A DNA stretch of 64,000 nucleotides from Brevibacterium sp. XM4083 (GCF_006489205.2 NZ_VFYR02000005.1:124001-188000); one strand, 5' to 3'; shown: positions 1 to 8,737, numbered from the stretch's first letter. The notes: a model not told the origin generated them from the letters alone. A program made the numbers and translations.

Positions 1-1
1 C

Positions 2-61
2 GCCGTCTACCTCGACATCGTGCGCAAGAAGAACTCCTCCACCGGATCCGCACCGCTCTGA
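2..61 (+). CDS. C-terminal end of an upstream gene, probably a sugar ABC transporter permease
   Basis: Only the last 19 codons before a TGA are in the window. They read as a positively charged cytoplasmic tail (YLDIVRKK near its start), which is how RbsC-type permeases of the ribose/monosaccharide ABC family often end. The gene 38 bases downstream encodes a matching periplasmic-binding-type lipoprotein, which supports the permease reading. Frame and stop are seen directly; identity is inferred from the tail and context alone. Confidence 0.5.
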   Translation, partial: AVYLDIVRKKNSSTGSAPL

Positions 62-99
62 CCCACCATCGCCCTCACGAAGAATCGAAGGAGATCACC

Positions 100-1071
100 A
101 TGAGGATAGGAAAGCTGCTCACCTCGCTCGCGGCACTGTCGTCCATCGCCCTCATCGCCACCGGCTGCGGTTCGGCCGACACCGGATCGAGCGGAGGGGA
201 CGGGGAGAGGACGATCGCGATCATCTCGAAGGGCTATCAGCACCAGTTCTGGCAGACCGTGAAGAAGGGTGCGGAGGAGAAGGCGAAGGAACTCGGCGTC
301 ACCGTCACCTTCGAAGGGCCCGACAGCGAGACCGACGTCGAACAGCAGGTCACCCAGCTGCAGACGGCGCTCGACAAGCAGCCCGACGCCGTCGCGATCG
401 CGGCACTCGACAGCAAGGCCGTCATCCCGCTGCTCCAGCAGGCGCAGTCGAACGACATCCCCGTCATCGCCTTCGACTCCGGAGTCGACAGCGACATCCC
501 GCTGACCACGGTGGCCACGGACAACAAGGCGGCAGCCGCCGAGGACGCGAAGAAGCTCGCCGAGGCACTCGGCGGCACGGGCAAGGTCGGCATCGTCACC
601 CATTCGGAGACGGCCCAGACCGGGGTCGAACGCCGGGACGGCTTCGTCGAGTACCTCGAGCAGAACGAACCGAACATCGAGATCGTCGCCGAGCAGAACG
701 CCGACGGCGATCAGGCGAAGTCGGCGGACGCGACGAAGGCGATGCTCCAGGCCAACCCCGACCTCGCCGGTCTCTACGGCACGAACGAAGGCGCGGCGAT
801 CGGCGTCGTCCAAGGAGCCAAGGAGCTCGGCAACACTGACGCGACGATCGTCGGCTTCGACTCGGGCAAGGCCCAGCTCGACGCGATCCGGGACGGGTCG
901 ATGCTCGGCGCAGTCACGCAGAGTCCGCTCGACATCGGATCGCAGACCGTGCAGGCCGCCGTCGACGCCATCGACGGCAAGGAGCTCGAGAAGCAGATCC
1001 CGACCGCGTTCTACTGGTACGACAAGACCAACATCGACGATCCGAAGATCGCCGAACTCCTCTACGAATGA
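100..1071 (+). CDS. Sugar ABC transporter substrate-binding lipoprotein (RbsB/periplasmic-binding family)
   Basis: This 323-residue extracytoplasmic binding protein should capture a monosaccharide for an ABC importer whose permease ends just upstream. Residues 1-23 form a lipoprotein signal peptide with lipobox ATGC, giving a lipidated Cys23. The mature part begins with a Gly/Ser linker and the fold-1 start TIAIISKGYQHQFW, followed by family motifs such as IPVIAFDSGVDS and IVGFDSGKAQ. Length is normal for the family. The start is fixed by GAAGGAGATCACC just before the ATG. The next gene is a GntR regulator and the fucose-type catabolic genes converge from the right, so the ligand is probably a deoxyhexose such as L-fucose (inference). 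Other hexoses or pentoses remain possible. Confidence 0.88.
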   Translation: MRIGKLLTSLAALSSIALIATGCGSADTGSSGGDGERTIAIISKGYQHQFWQTVKKGAEEKAKELGVTVTFEGPDSETDVEQQVTQLQTALDKQPDAVAIAALDSKAVIPLLQQAQSNDIPVIAFDSGVDSDIPLTTVATDNKAAAAEDAKKLAEALGGTGKVGIVTHSETAQTGVERRDGFVEYLEQNEPNIEIVAEQNADGDQAKSADATKAMLQANPDLAGLYGTNEGAAIGVVQGAKELGNTDATIVGFDSGKAQLDAIRDGSMLGAVTQSPLDIGSQTVQAAVDAIDGKELEKQIPTAFYWYDKTNIDDPKIAELLYE

Positions 1072-1193
1072 GCATCGGCCGCCTCGGCGAGGTCTCTGCC
1101 GGCCGTCGCCGAGGCGGACGAACCGGTCGTCGCCGACGAGGACTGGGCAGCCGCCGGCCGCGGCGCTGCCGACGATCATGCCCGGTGAGGACA

Positions 1194-1199
1194 TAAGGT
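1194..1199 (+). promoter_or_regulatory. Leaderless-type -10 element of the GntR gene
   Basis: TAAGGT lies 7 bases before the ATG at 1207 and no Shine-Dalgarno sequence fits between, so transcription probably starts at or beside the start codon. Confidence 0.5.
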
Positions 1200-1206
1200 T
1201 GGAGCC

Positions 1207-1911
1207 ATGGCACTGACGGACGACGCGCTCGACAAGATCAAGGATCTCATCGTCACCGGTGAGCTCAGACCGGGGGACCGGCTGCCCCCTGAGGCCGAGC
1301 TCTCCGAGCGGCTCGGCCTCTCCCGCAACTCCCTTCGGGAGGCGGTCAAGGCCCTCGACTTCATCAACGTCCTCGACGTGCGACGCGGTTCGGGAACCTA
1401 CGTCACCTCGCTCTCGGCCGAGGATCTCACCGAGGCGGTGTCGTTCCTCGTCGACGTCCATGCCTCGGGGTCGCTGCGGGAGATCCTCGAGGTCAGGCGC
1501 ATCTTCGAAGCCGAGACCGCGTACCGCGCGGCGACCCGCATCGACGCGGCCGGGCTCGAGGACCTGCGGCAGACGATCAGAGACACCGACGCTGACTCGG
1601 TCGAATCCCTCGTCTCCCACGACTTCGACTTCCATGCGACGATCGCCAAGCACGCAGGCAACGACTACCTCGCCGCGATGCTCGAAGCCGTGTCGATGAA
1701 GACGACCCGAGCGCGGACCTGGCGGGGCATGACCGATCCCGGCGCCATCGAGCGCACTCTCGATGAGCACCGGGCGATCATCGACGCCCTCGCCGCCGGA
1801 GACGCACGACTGGCGCAGTCGATGATGATCCTCCACGTCACCGGTGTGCAGCGCTGGGTCGACGAGGTCGACGTCGTCGCCGACGACGACCCCGGACCGG
1901 GCGCGGGCTGA
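1207..1911 (+). CDS. GntR-family regulator, FadR/FCD subfamily
   Basis: This 234-residue regulator has an N-terminal winged helix (about residues 5-70, with LRPGDRLPPEAELSERLGLS and SRNSLREAVKAL) and a C-terminal all-helical FCD ligand domain (about 90-220). The FCD metal/ligand signature is visible as HDFDFHATIAKHAGN, then DEHRAIIDALAAGD. It has a leaderless-type promoter of its own. It lies between the binding-protein gene and the convergent sugar catabolic operon, stopping 3 bases before the SDR stop codon. The likely role is substrate- or intermediate-responsive repression of both sugar units (inference). The palindrome at 8015-8031 is a candidate target. Confidence 0.88.
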   Translation: MALTDDALDKIKDLIVTGELRPGDRLPPEAELSERLGLSRNSLREAVKALDFINVLDVRRGSGTYVTSLSAEDLTEAVSFLVDVHASGSLREILEVRRIFEAETAYRAATRIDAAGLEDLRQTIRDTDADSVESLVSHDFDFHATIAKHAGNDYLAAMLEAVSMKTTRARTWRGMTDPGAIERTLDEHRAIIDALAAGDARLAQSMMILHVTGVQRWVDEVDVVADDDPGPGAG

Positions 1912-1914
1912 GGC

Positions 1915-2676
1915 TCACTCCGCGCGCAGACGCAGCCCCTGCATGCCGCCGTCGACGGCGATCGCCGAACCGGTCGTCGAGCCCTGGAGAGGACTGGCGA
2001 GGAAGAGGATCGTCCGGGCCACCTCGGCGGGTTCGACGAGACGGCCGTGGGGTTGGCGCGCATTGAGCTGGCGCAGCTCCTCCTCGGGATTCTCCGCCTT
2101 CGCCATCAGGCCCTTCATCACCCATGGGGTGTTCGCGGTGCCCGGGCACACGGCGTTGACGCGGATGCCTTCGCGGACGTGGTCGGCGGCCATCGCGAGC
2201 GTCATCGAGTGGATCGCCCCCTTCGAGGCGGAGTAGAGGACGCGGTCGGGCAGACCCGCGGTCGCGGCGATCGACGAGGTGTTGACGACCGCGGCATGCT
2301 CGGACCGGCGCAGATGGGGCAGCGCGGCTGCGGTGACCCGGGCGACGGAGACGACATTGACGCCGAGCACGCGATTCCATTCGGCGTCGTCATTGGCATC
2401 GACCTGTCCCTGCGCTCCGATGCCGGCGTTGTTGATGACGATGTCGATGCCGCCGTACTCGGCCGCGGCCGCGGCGACGGCGGCGTCGACCGAGGCGCGG
2501 TCGGAGACGTCGCACTCCAGGGGCAGGGCACCCGCGGGGGAGCCCGCGGGGTTGAGGTCGAGGACGGCGACGTTCGCGCCGGCCGCCAGGAGCTGCTCGG
2601 CCACGGCGGCGCCGATGCCCGAGGCGCCTCCGGTGACGATGGCGGTGAGGCCGGCGAATTCTTCAGCGGTGGTCAT
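1915..2676 (-). CDS. SDR-family NAD(P)-dependent dehydrogenase of the fucose-type operon
   Basis: A classical short-chain dehydrogenase of 253 residues. The Rossmann motif TGGASGIGA is at about residues 16-24, the NNAG motif follows in the middle, and the catalytic S-Y-x-x-x-K set reads YSASKGA. The C-terminal GSAIAVDGGMQG is typical of this superfamily. It is the last gene of a minus-strand operon encoding an aldose dehydrogenase, lactonase and acid-sugar dehydratase. In non-phosphorylative L-fucose or L-rhamnose pathways an SDR oxidises the 2-keto-3-deoxy acid at C4, and that is the favoured role. Oxidation of L-fucose itself is the alternative, since some SDRs are L-fucose dehydrogenases. 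The family call is firm; the substrate is inferred. Confidence 0.87.
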   Translation of the reverse strand: MTTAEEFAGLTAIVTGGASGIGAAVAEQLLAAGANVAVLDLNPAGSPAGALPLECDVSDRASVDAAVAAAAAEYGGIDIVINNAGIGAQGQVDANDDAEWNRVLGVNVVSVARVTAAALPHLRRSEHAAVVNTSSIAATAGLPDRVLYSASKGAIHSMTLAMAADHVREGIRVNAVCPGTANTPWVMKGLMAKAENPEEELRQLNARQPHGRLVEPAEVARTILFLASPLQGSTTGSAIAVDGGMQGLRLRAE

Positions 2677-2736
2677 GGTGGTGACGGTTCCTTCCGGTCG
2701 GGGTGGTGCGGTGAGGGCGGGGCACGGGCTCGTGCT

Positions 2737-3759
2737 CTACCGGTCGCCTGTGCCGTGCTCGCCTGCGCTCAGGGCGTAGGTGCGCGGGTCGACGGCGAGC
2801 AGACCGTCGGCCACGGCGGCGGCCCAGAATGCTTCGGGGACCTCGGCGTGGGCGAGGGCGACGTTGCGTTCGACCTGCTCAGCCGTGCGCATGCCCAGGG
2901 TGACGTTGGTGATCGCAGGGTCGCGGAGGCTGAATTGGACGGCGGCGGCCGGCAGGCTCGTGCCGTGCGCGGTCGCCAGTGCCGCGAGCTTCTCCGCCTT
3001 GTCGAGGACCTCCCGCGGCGCGTCCTCGTAGTTGTACTTCGCCTGCTGCCGTGGGTCGGCGTTGGCGAGGATGCCCGAGTTGAAGACACCGACGTTGACG
3101 ACGCCGACCCCACGACTCGCGGCTGCGGGGATGAGCTCGTCCCGCCCGCCCTGTTCGAGGAGGGTGTAGCGGCCGGCCTGCATGACGACGTCGATGTCGG
3201 TGTCGCGGACGAAGCGAGTGAGCATCTCCGCCTGATTCATCCCCGCGCCCCACGCCCCGATGACGCCTTCGTCGCGCAGACGGTTGAGCTCGGGGACCGC
3301 ACCCTCGAGGGCTTCCTGCCAGTAGTCGTCGGGGTCGTGGATGTAGACGATGTCGACCCGGTCGAGGCGCAGGCGCGTCAGTGATTCCTCGATCGACTGG
3401 CGCACCCCGGAGGCAGAGTAGTCGCGCACCCGGTGGAGGTCACCGGGGACGGCGAAGCCCTCGTCGTCCCAGTCCCGGGGTGCGTCGGCGGGGCGGATGA
3501 GCCGGCCGACCTTCGTTGAGACGAGGAAGTCCTCACGGGGGCGGTCGGAGAGGCCCTCGCCGAGGCGGCGCTCACTGAGCCCGAGACCGTAGTGAGGCGC
3601 GGTGTCGAAGTACCGGATGCCCTTCTCCCATGCCTCGGCGACCGCCGCTGCCGCCGTCGCGTCGTCGATCTGCCGGTAGAGATTGCCGATCGGGGCGCCG
3701 CCGAAGCCGAGCGTGCGCAGGTCGTGCAGGCGCTGCACGACGGGATTCCTGAGTGTCAC
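2737..3759 (-). CDS. Aldo/keto reductase, probable L-fucose (aldose) 1-dehydrogenase
   Basis: A 340-residue AKR. It carries the TIM-barrel signature TLGFGGAPIGN near the N-terminus, then YFDTAPHYGLGLSERRLG with the catalytic Tyr, STKVGRL with the catalytic Lys, and VYIHDPDD with the His of the tetrad. The GTG start at 3759 is chosen because it overlaps the lactonase stop as GTGA and is preceded by GAGGAGGAACC. The frame stays open further upstream, but that would overlap the lactonase. Next to a lactonase and a mutarotase, the natural role is NAD(P)-dependent oxidation of L-fucose or a similar aldose to the lactone. AKRs of this COG0667 group include such aldose dehydrogenases. The sugar is inferred. 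Confidence 0.85.
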   Translation of the reverse strand: MTLRNPVVQRLHDLRTLGFGGAPIGNLYRQIDDATAAAAVAEAWEKGIRYFDTAPHYGLGLSERRLGEGLSDRPREDFLVSTKVGRLIRPADAPRDWDDEGFAVPGDLHRVRDYSASGVRQSIEESLTRLRLDRVDIVYIHDPDDYWQEALEGAVPELNRLRDEGVIGAWGAGMNQAEMLTRFVRDTDIDVVMQAGRYTLLEQGGRDELIPAAASRGVGVVNVGVFNSGILANADPRQQAKYNYEDAPREVLDKAEKLAALATAHGTSLPAAAVQFSLRDPAITNVTLGMRTAEQVERNVALAHAEVPEAFWAAAVADGLLAVDPRTYALSAGEHGTGDR

Positions 3760-4646
3760 TGGTTCCTCCTCGTCAGATAGAAGTCCGCCGCAGTCGCGGC
3801 CATGACGGCGGCGAAGTCCGTGTCGTCGACGACGCGGCGCAGCCCCGCGGCCGCGGCCTGCTCCCACTGGTGGTCGGGCAGGCCGTGGCCGGTCGTCGAG
3901 ACGGGATGATCGGAGCCGTACATCGTCCGCTCCGGGCCGAAGGCGGTGATCACATCGCCGGCGAAGCTGTTCGCAAGGGCCAGCGCCACGTCGGCGTCGA
4001 CGGCGTCGGGTGCCTGGCCGGGCAGCCCGGAGAACTTGACGTGGAGTCCGGAACGGGACGCCAGGACCGTCATCGCCTCCGCCCACTCCTCGTGGGAGAA
4101 GTCCGGATCGAAGGGCAGCGGCTTGCCGAGATGGTCGAGGACGAAGCCCTCAGCCGACCCGCGTCCTGCGAGCAGGGCATCGAGTTCGATCAGCTGGTCG
4201 GCACGGACGCAGAGATCGACGGTCAGTCCCGCAGAGCGCACAGTCTCGATTCCGCGCAGCAGCTCCCGGGCGGTGGCGCTCGGGCCAGGGTCGAGGTCAC
4301 CGGCTGGGCGGGACTCGAAGTTGTCCCGCACCCCGACGACGAGCGGGCGGTCGGCGAGCCGGGCGACCACCTCGGCGAAGTGGGGGTCGGTGAAGTCGAC
4401 GGCGGCGACGATGCCGCGGATGAGCGGATCCTCCGCCGCGAGGGCGGTCAGCCAGTCGACCTCATCGGCTCGCTGATCAGTGCTGATGCCGGCCTCGACG
4501 ACGATCGCCGCGGTCGCGGTCGCACCTCTCCCAGCAGGCAGGCTCGTCTCCGGCAGGGCGGGCAGCTCCGCCATCCACGGGTAGGAGAAGCGGCGACGGT
4601 CCCACAGGTGGAGGTGGGAGTCGAGGATCTGCGGGGGTGCGGTCAC
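3756..4646 (-). CDS. Amidohydrolase-superfamily lactonase, probable L-fuconolactonase
   Basis: A 296-residue COG3618 amidohydrolase. The N-terminal metal motif is DSHLHLWD (residues 9-16). Further family motifs are FVLDHLGKP, LHVKFSGLPG and the C-terminal metal ligand region MYGSDHPVS. COG3618 includes characterised sugar lactonases that open L-fucono-, L-rhamnono- and related lactones, and that is the role predicted here, after the aldose dehydrogenase. Translation starts at a GTG that shares four bases (GTGA) with the stop codon of the mutarotase gene, and the gene ends in the same way on the next gene, so three genes are translationally coupled. Substrate specificity cannot be read from the sequence. 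Confidence 0.85.
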   Translation of the reverse strand: MTAPPQILDSHLHLWDRRRFSYPWMAELPALPETSLPAGRGATATAAIVVEAGISTDQRADEVDWLTALAAEDPLIRGIVAAVDFTDPHFAEVVARLADRPLVVGVRDNFESRPAGDLDPGPSATARELLRGIETVRSAGLTVDLCVRADQLIELDALLAGRGSAEGFVLDHLGKPLPFDPDFSHEEWAEAMTVLASRSGLHVKFSGLPGQAPDAVDADVALALANSFAGDVITAFGPERTMYGSDHPVSTTGHGLPDHQWEQAAAAGLRRVVDDTDFAAVMAATAADFYLTRRNQ

Positions 4647-5059
4647 GGGGTCACGACTCCGACGGTGATCAGGAGGTTCGCGTACTGGCGCTGGTCACCG
4701 GTGGCGATGACGAGACCGACGTCGGGCTGGCGCGCGGTGTCGTAGAAAGCGAAGCGCTCGTGTCCGGTGAAGGGGACGTCGGACAGCAGCGCGGCGTACC
4801 CGTCGACCGCCGGTGCCGTCCCGGAGTCCGCCGTGAGCATGTACTCGCACGCTTCGATGGGGAGCGTGCTGGCAAGAGGCTCGAGGACCTGGTCGACGGT
4901 GAGCAGGCCCGGGGTGACGTTGAGGGCGATGCGGGTCGTGCCGGCCGGGACTCCGGTGAGGTGGGGGTAGTTGCCGTCGGCGATGAGGATCTTCGTGCCG
5001 TGACCGCATCGGGCGAGTGCGGCGAGCAGTTCGGGATGGGTGATCGGGGTGGTGAGCAT
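4643..5059 (-). CDS. RbsD/FucU-family sugar mutarotase
   Basis: A 138-residue protein of the RbsD/FucU fold, the usual length of the family. Diagnostic motifs are the opening HPELLAALARCGHGTKILIADGNYP and, at the C-terminus, ATGDQRQYANLLI, close to the family pattern of a Tyr/Asn pair near the active site. FucU interconverts anomers of L-fucose and RbsD those of ribose. With a fucose-type pathway around it, the FucU role is favoured. The ATG at 5059 is the first sensible start in the frame and sits 26 bases after the transporter stop. Its own stop overlaps the lactonase start. Confidence 0.87.
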   Translation of the reverse strand: MLTTPITHPELLAALARCGHGTKILIADGNYPHLTGVPAGTTRIALNVTPGLLTVDQVLEPLASTLPIEACEYMLTADSGTAPAVDGYAALLSDVPFTGHERFAFYDTARQPDVGLVIATGDQRQYANLLITVGVVTP

Positions 5060-5085
5060 GAGCGCTCCTCTCGTGTGCGCTGGGG

Positions 5086-6468
5086 TCAGTCCTGCTGCTT
5101 CGCCGAGGCGGCCGACGACCTCCAGTATGCTTCGATCTCCTCGAGCGAGCGCCCCGAGGTCTCCGGGACGCGGGTGAGGACGAACCACAGGGCCGCGGCC
5201 GAGAGCAGGGCGAAGATGAGGAAGACGACCGGTCCGATCGTGTCGAGGGCGACGGGGAACGCCCACGCGAAGGTGGCGTTGAAGAGGTACTGGGCGAAGG
5301 TGATGACGCCGGTGCCGATCGCGCGCACCGACAGCGGCAGCACCTCGGGAACGAGGAGCCAGAACACCGGGCCCATGCCGATGCCGAACGCGAAGGTGTA
5401 GGCGAAGACGGCGGCGATGCTCAGCCATCCGGCGTCGGGCAGCAGCCACAGGACGACCATCGCCACGGTCTGTCCGAGCATGGAGATCGCCAGCAGTCGG
5501 ACGCGACCGAGCCGGTCGATGATCGGCAGGGCGATCGCGGTGGAGACGACGAGGGCGATGCCGACCCCGTAGTTGGCGTAGCTGCCGGCCCGGTCGCCCA
5601 TGCCCGACTGGGCGAAGATGATCGGGGCGTAGTAGACGACGGCGTTGATGCCGGTGAAGACCTGGAAGAACGTGAGGATGAGGAGAACGGTCATCGGCCG
5701 CCTCGCCGAGTGGGTGAGCGCCTGCAGTCCGCTGTCCTGCTGGGCGAGGCTCGACTTGATGTCGTCGAATTCGAGCCGTGCGATCTCCGGTGTCCCGCGC
5801 AGCGAGGTGAGGACGGCGAGTGCGTCGTCGTCGCGTCCGCGGGTGATGAGCCAGCGCGGGCTGGCGGGGGAGAGGATCATGCCGACGAAGAACACGGCGG
5901 CGGGGATCGCGCCGATGCCGAGGATCCACTCCCACAGACCCGAGGCCTGGAATGCGTCGCCGACGATGTAGGCGGCGAGGATGCCGAAGTTGACGGCGAG
6001 CTGGTAGAGGCCGGTGAGCAGTCCGCGGATGCGGGTGGGGGAGAGTTCGGAGAGGTAGATGAGCCCGAACATGTTGGCGATGCCGACGCCGAGGCCGAGG
6101 AAGAAGCGGGCGGCGCCGAGGACTTCCGGGGTGGGCGCGAAGGCGCAGGCGAGGGAGCCGACGAAGAAGATCACCGCGGCGACGATGAGGAGGTGACGGC
6201 GGTCGAAGCGGCGGGCGGCGAGGGTGGCGCCGATGATCGAGGGGAGTGCTCCCCAGAGCAGGAGGGAGGTGATGAGTCCCTGCTGCCCGGCATCGAGGCC
6301 CATCTGCTCGGTGAGCAGGGGCAGCGCTCCGGAGATCGCTCCGGAATCGTAGCCGTAGAGGAGGCCGGAGAAGCCGGCGAGGATGGCGATGAAGATGATC
6401 TTCGTCGGGATGGGTTCGTGCGCATGGCTGCGCGCGAGCCCGGTGTCCGTGGTCGAGTGGTCAGTCAC
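5086..6468 (-). CDS. MFS sugar porter (sugar:H+ symporter)
   Basis: A 460-residue major facilitator with 12 predicted membrane segments. The sugar porter signatures are all visible: GYDSGAISGALP in helix 1, RRFDRRHLL after helix 2, YLSELSPTRIRGLL after helix 4, VVYYAPIIF in helix 7, DRLGRVRLL after helix 8 and PEVLPLSVRAIGTG after helix 10, with PETSGRSLEEIEAYW at the C-terminus. It lies between the dehydratase and mutarotase genes, so it probably imports the sugar whose catabolism the operon encodes. A binding-protein ABC importer is also present at the left edge, making two uptake systems for one locus, perhaps of different affinity. Confidence 0.92.
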   Translation of the reverse strand: MTDHSTTDTGLARSHAHEPIPTKIIFIAILAGFSGLLYGYDSGAISGALPLLTEQMGLDAGQQGLITSLLLWGALPSIIGATLAARRFDRRHLLIVAAVIFFVGSLACAFAPTPEVLGAARFFLGLGVGIANMFGLIYLSELSPTRIRGLLTGLYQLAVNFGILAAYIVGDAFQASGLWEWILGIGAIPAAVFFVGMILSPASPRWLITRGRDDDALAVLTSLRGTPEIARLEFDDIKSSLAQQDSGLQALTHSARRPMTVLLILTFFQVFTGINAVVYYAPIIFAQSGMGDRAGSYANYGVGIALVVSTAIALPIIDRLGRVRLLAISMLGQTVAMVVLWLLPDAGWLSIAAVFAYTFAFGIGMGPVFWLLVPEVLPLSVRAIGTGVITFAQYLFNATFAWAFPVALDTIGPVVFLIFALLSAAALWFVLTRVPETSGRSLEEIEAYWRSSAASAKQQD

Positions 6469-6573
6469 AACGGTGTACCTGGTTTCTCACGAGGTGGTGT
6501 GGTGCTTGTGTCGGGGAGGTTCTGCGGGGTGCGGCGCCGTTCGGTGTCCGTGGAGTGCGGGTGTGGGGCCGGC

Positions 6574-7914
6574 TCAGGCGGATTCGGGGACGGGTGTCGC
6601 CGAGGTGGTCGCTGAGGCGGCTCGTGCCCGCCATTGCGGTCCGGTCGGGTAGGCGAAGTCGGAGAGCGTCTGGGAGAGGATCTCGGCTCCCGCACCGGGA
6701 GCCGAGGGCGGCCAGTACCTGCCGTCGTGGACGTCGACGGGGGTGACGAAGTGCTCGTGGAGGTGGTCGACGAATTCGATGCAGCGGTCGTCCATGGTCG
6801 CGGAGACCGCGACGAAGTCGAAGAGCGAGAGGTGCTGGACGAGTTCGCACAGTCCCACCCCGCCGGCGTGCGGGCATACCGGGACTCCAGCGTGCGCGGC
6901 GAGGAGCAGGTTGGTGATGTTCTCGTTGACCCCGGCGACCCGGGTGGCGTCGATCTGCATGACCCGCAGGGCGTCGGCCTCGAGCATCTGCTTGAAGACG
7001 ATGCGGTTCTGGCAGTGCTCGCCGGTGGCCACGGGCACCGGGGCGATGCCCTGCTGGATCGCCGCGTGGGCGAGGATGTCATCGGGGGAGGTCGGCTCCT
7101 CGACCCAGCGCAGATCGAAGCGCGCGAGGTCGCCGATCCAGTCGATCGCCTCGGCGGTGTCCCAGTGCTGGTTGGCGTCGATGGCGATGGGGAACCCGGG
7201 ACCGCAGATCTCACGGGCGATGCCGAGGCGCCGGATGTCATCGTCGCGGTCGGCTCCGACCTTGAGCTTGATCTGGGTGAAACCCTCGTCGATGGCCTCC
7301 CGGCACAGTCGGGCGAGCTTCTCATCGGAGTATCCCAGCCAGCCGGGCGTCGTCGTGTAGGCCATGTAGCCGGTGTCCCGGAGTTCGGCGATCCGCTCGG
7401 CCTTCCCGGGCTCGGCGGCGGCGAGGATGGCGCGGGCGTCGTCGCGGGTCATGAAGTCGCTGAGGTAGCGGAAGTCGAGGAGGTCGAGGATCTCCTCGGG
7501 GCTCATCCCGGCCAGCAGCTCCCACAGGGGCAGGCCCGCGCGTTTGGCCTTGAGATCCCACAGGGCGTTGACGATCGCGCCGATGGCCATATGGCTCACG
7601 CCCTTCTCCGGGCCGAGCCAGCGCAGCTGGGAATCGTGGACGAGCTCACGCCAGAATGCGCCCATGTCGGTGAGGATCGGTTCGACCTCGCGGCCGATGA
7701 GGGTCTCGGCGATGACCCGCACCGCCTCGGTCTGGATGTCGTTGCCGCGGCCGATCGTGAAGACGAATCCGTGACCGGAGTCGTCGGCGTCGGTGGAGAC
7801 GATGAGATACGCGGCGGAGTAGTCGGGGTCGGGGTTCATCGCATCCGAACCGTCGAGACTCGCCGAGGTGGGGAATCGCAGGTCGACGACGTCGATCGCA
7901 GAGATCTGAGACAT
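6574..7914 (-). CDS. Enolase-superfamily acid-sugar dehydratase, probable L-fuconate dehydratase
   Basis: A 446-residue member of the mandelate racemase subgroup. The catalytic layout is visible: [10 protein letters not shown] with the Lys pair, [12 protein letters not shown] and [10 protein letters not shown] with metal ligands, [11 protein letters not shown], and [16 protein letters not shown] with the C-terminal His region. The match to L-fuconate dehydratase (removal of water from L-fuconate to give 2-keto-3-deoxy-L-fuconate) is good in length, motifs and neighbours. A start at a GTG five codons upstream is possible, but AAAGGACGAA places ribosome binding at the ATG at 7914. It is the first gene of the operon, with a palindromic operator candidate about 100 bases upstream. 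Confidence 0.9.
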   Translation of the reverse strand: MSQISAIDVVDLRFPTSASLDGSDAMNPDPDYSAAYLIVSTDADDSGHGFVFTIGRGNDIQTEAVRVIAETLIGREVEPILTDMGAFWRELVHDSQLRWLGPEKGVSHMAIGAIVNALWDLKAKRAGLPLWELLAGMSPEEILDLLDFRYLSDFMTRDDARAILAAAEPGKAERIAELRDTGYMAYTTTPGWLGYSDEKLARLCREAIDEGFTQIKLKVGADRDDDIRRLGIAREICGPGFPIAIDANQHWDTAEAIDWIGDLARFDLRWVEEPTSPDDILAHAAIQQGIAPVPVATGEHCQNRIVFKQMLEADALRVMQIDATRVAGVNENITNLLLAAHAGVPVCPHAGGVGLCELVQHLSLFDFVAVSATMDDRCIEFVDHLHEHFVTPVDVHDGRYWPPSAPGAGAEILSQTLSDFAYPTGPQWRARAASATTSATPVPESA

Positions 7915-8014
7915 TTCGTCCTTTCGCACAACAGCAGCGTTGTGATCGGATGTCTGAACGGCCGGTCCGCGAAGCGATCGGTCGGTTCAGGGAATCGTTT
8001 CGCTGACCCGAGTC

Positions 8015-8031
8015 TAAACATAGGATGTTTA
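8015..8031. promoter_or_regulatory. Inverted repeat TAAACAT-AGG-ATGTTTA, candidate operator of the fucose-type operon
   Basis: Perfect 7-base arms around a 3-base centre, in an AT-richer patch about 100 bases before the dehydratase start. Symmetry and size suit a dimeric repressor. The GntR protein encoded at 1207-1911 is the nearest candidate (inference). Confidence 0.55.
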
Positions 8032-8157
8032 AGCGGTCAAGGGTGTGCTGTGCGGAATGAGTCGCCGAGGTGGGAGTGCGTGAGGCGCGACGCGACGGAG
8101 AGTTGGGAGAGCGGCGCGGGGGCTGAGATCGGATGTCTGGTCGTCAGCAGTCGACGC

Positions 8158-8625
8158 TCAACGGTCGACGACGACTCCGTCGGCGTCGGCGAAGACCATG
8201 GCGCCGGGGCGGATCGTCGCGCCGCCGAACTCGACGGTGACGTCGTGGTCGCCCTCGCCCGTCTTGCCGCTCTTGCGCGGATTGCTCGCGAGCGCCTTGA
8301 TGCCGATGTCAAGGGTCGACAGGACCTCGCGATCGCGCACGGCGCCGTTGATGACGACACCGGCCCAGCCGTTGTCGATCGCGAGCCCGGCGATCATGTC
8401 GCCCATGAGCGCGGTGGCGATCGAGCCGCCGCCGTCGATGACGAGGACCGCACCGTCTCCGGGTTGGGAGAGCACCGTCTTGACGAGGGCGTTGTCCTCG
8501 AAGCACCGCACGGTCCGCGCCGGTCCGGAGAACGCGACCTTGTCCCCGAAATCGGTGAAGTCCAGTGCGATCGAGTAGAGCTCGGGACCGCGTTCATCCC
8601 AGAGGTCGGCGGTTGAGACCGTCAT
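8158..8625 (-). CDS. RraA-family protein, probable 4-hydroxy-4-methyl-2-oxoglutarate-type aldolase/decarboxylase
   Basis: A 155-residue RraA-like protein. Family motifs include [37 protein letters not shown] and [19 protein letters not shown]. Asp76 is followed by exactly 20 residues and then Arg97-Asp98. This D-X20-R-D pattern marks RraA relatives that are metal-dependent class II pyruvate aldolases/oxaloacetate decarboxylases, as opposed to the RNase E inhibitor. GGGAGA precedes the ATG at 8625. It sits upstream of the fucose-type operon on the same strand but beyond the operator, with its own probable promoter (TAGCGT near 8670). It might cleave a pyruvate-yielding intermediate of that pathway. 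The link is by position only. Confidence 0.82.
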   Translation of the reverse strand: MTVSTADLWDERGPELYSIALDFTDFGDKVAFSGPARTVRCFEDNALVKTVLSQPGDGAVLVIDGGGSIATALMGDMIAGLAIDNGWAGVVINGAVRDREVLSTLDIGIKALASNPRKSGKTGEGDHDVTVEFGGATIRPGAMVFADADGVVVDR

Positions 8626-8725
8626 CGATTCTCCCTGTTCTCGTGGGCGCTGGAGGTATGCCAGCACGCTAGCACGAGGACGAGTCCAGATGCCGAACCG
8701 TTTGGAACCGGGTCGAGCGACTCGC

Positions 8726-8731
8726 TAGGGT
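8726..8731 (+). promoter_or_regulatory. Leaderless-type -10 element of a short reading frame
   Basis: TAGGGT lies 6 bases before the GTG at 8738, the same layout as at other genes in this window. Confidence 0.35.
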
Positions 8732-8737
8732 GGTACG

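Noticed and set aside
7..1836. A 609-codon minus-strand open frame
   Set aside because: Covers the binding-protein and GntR genes in antisense and has no recognisable motif.
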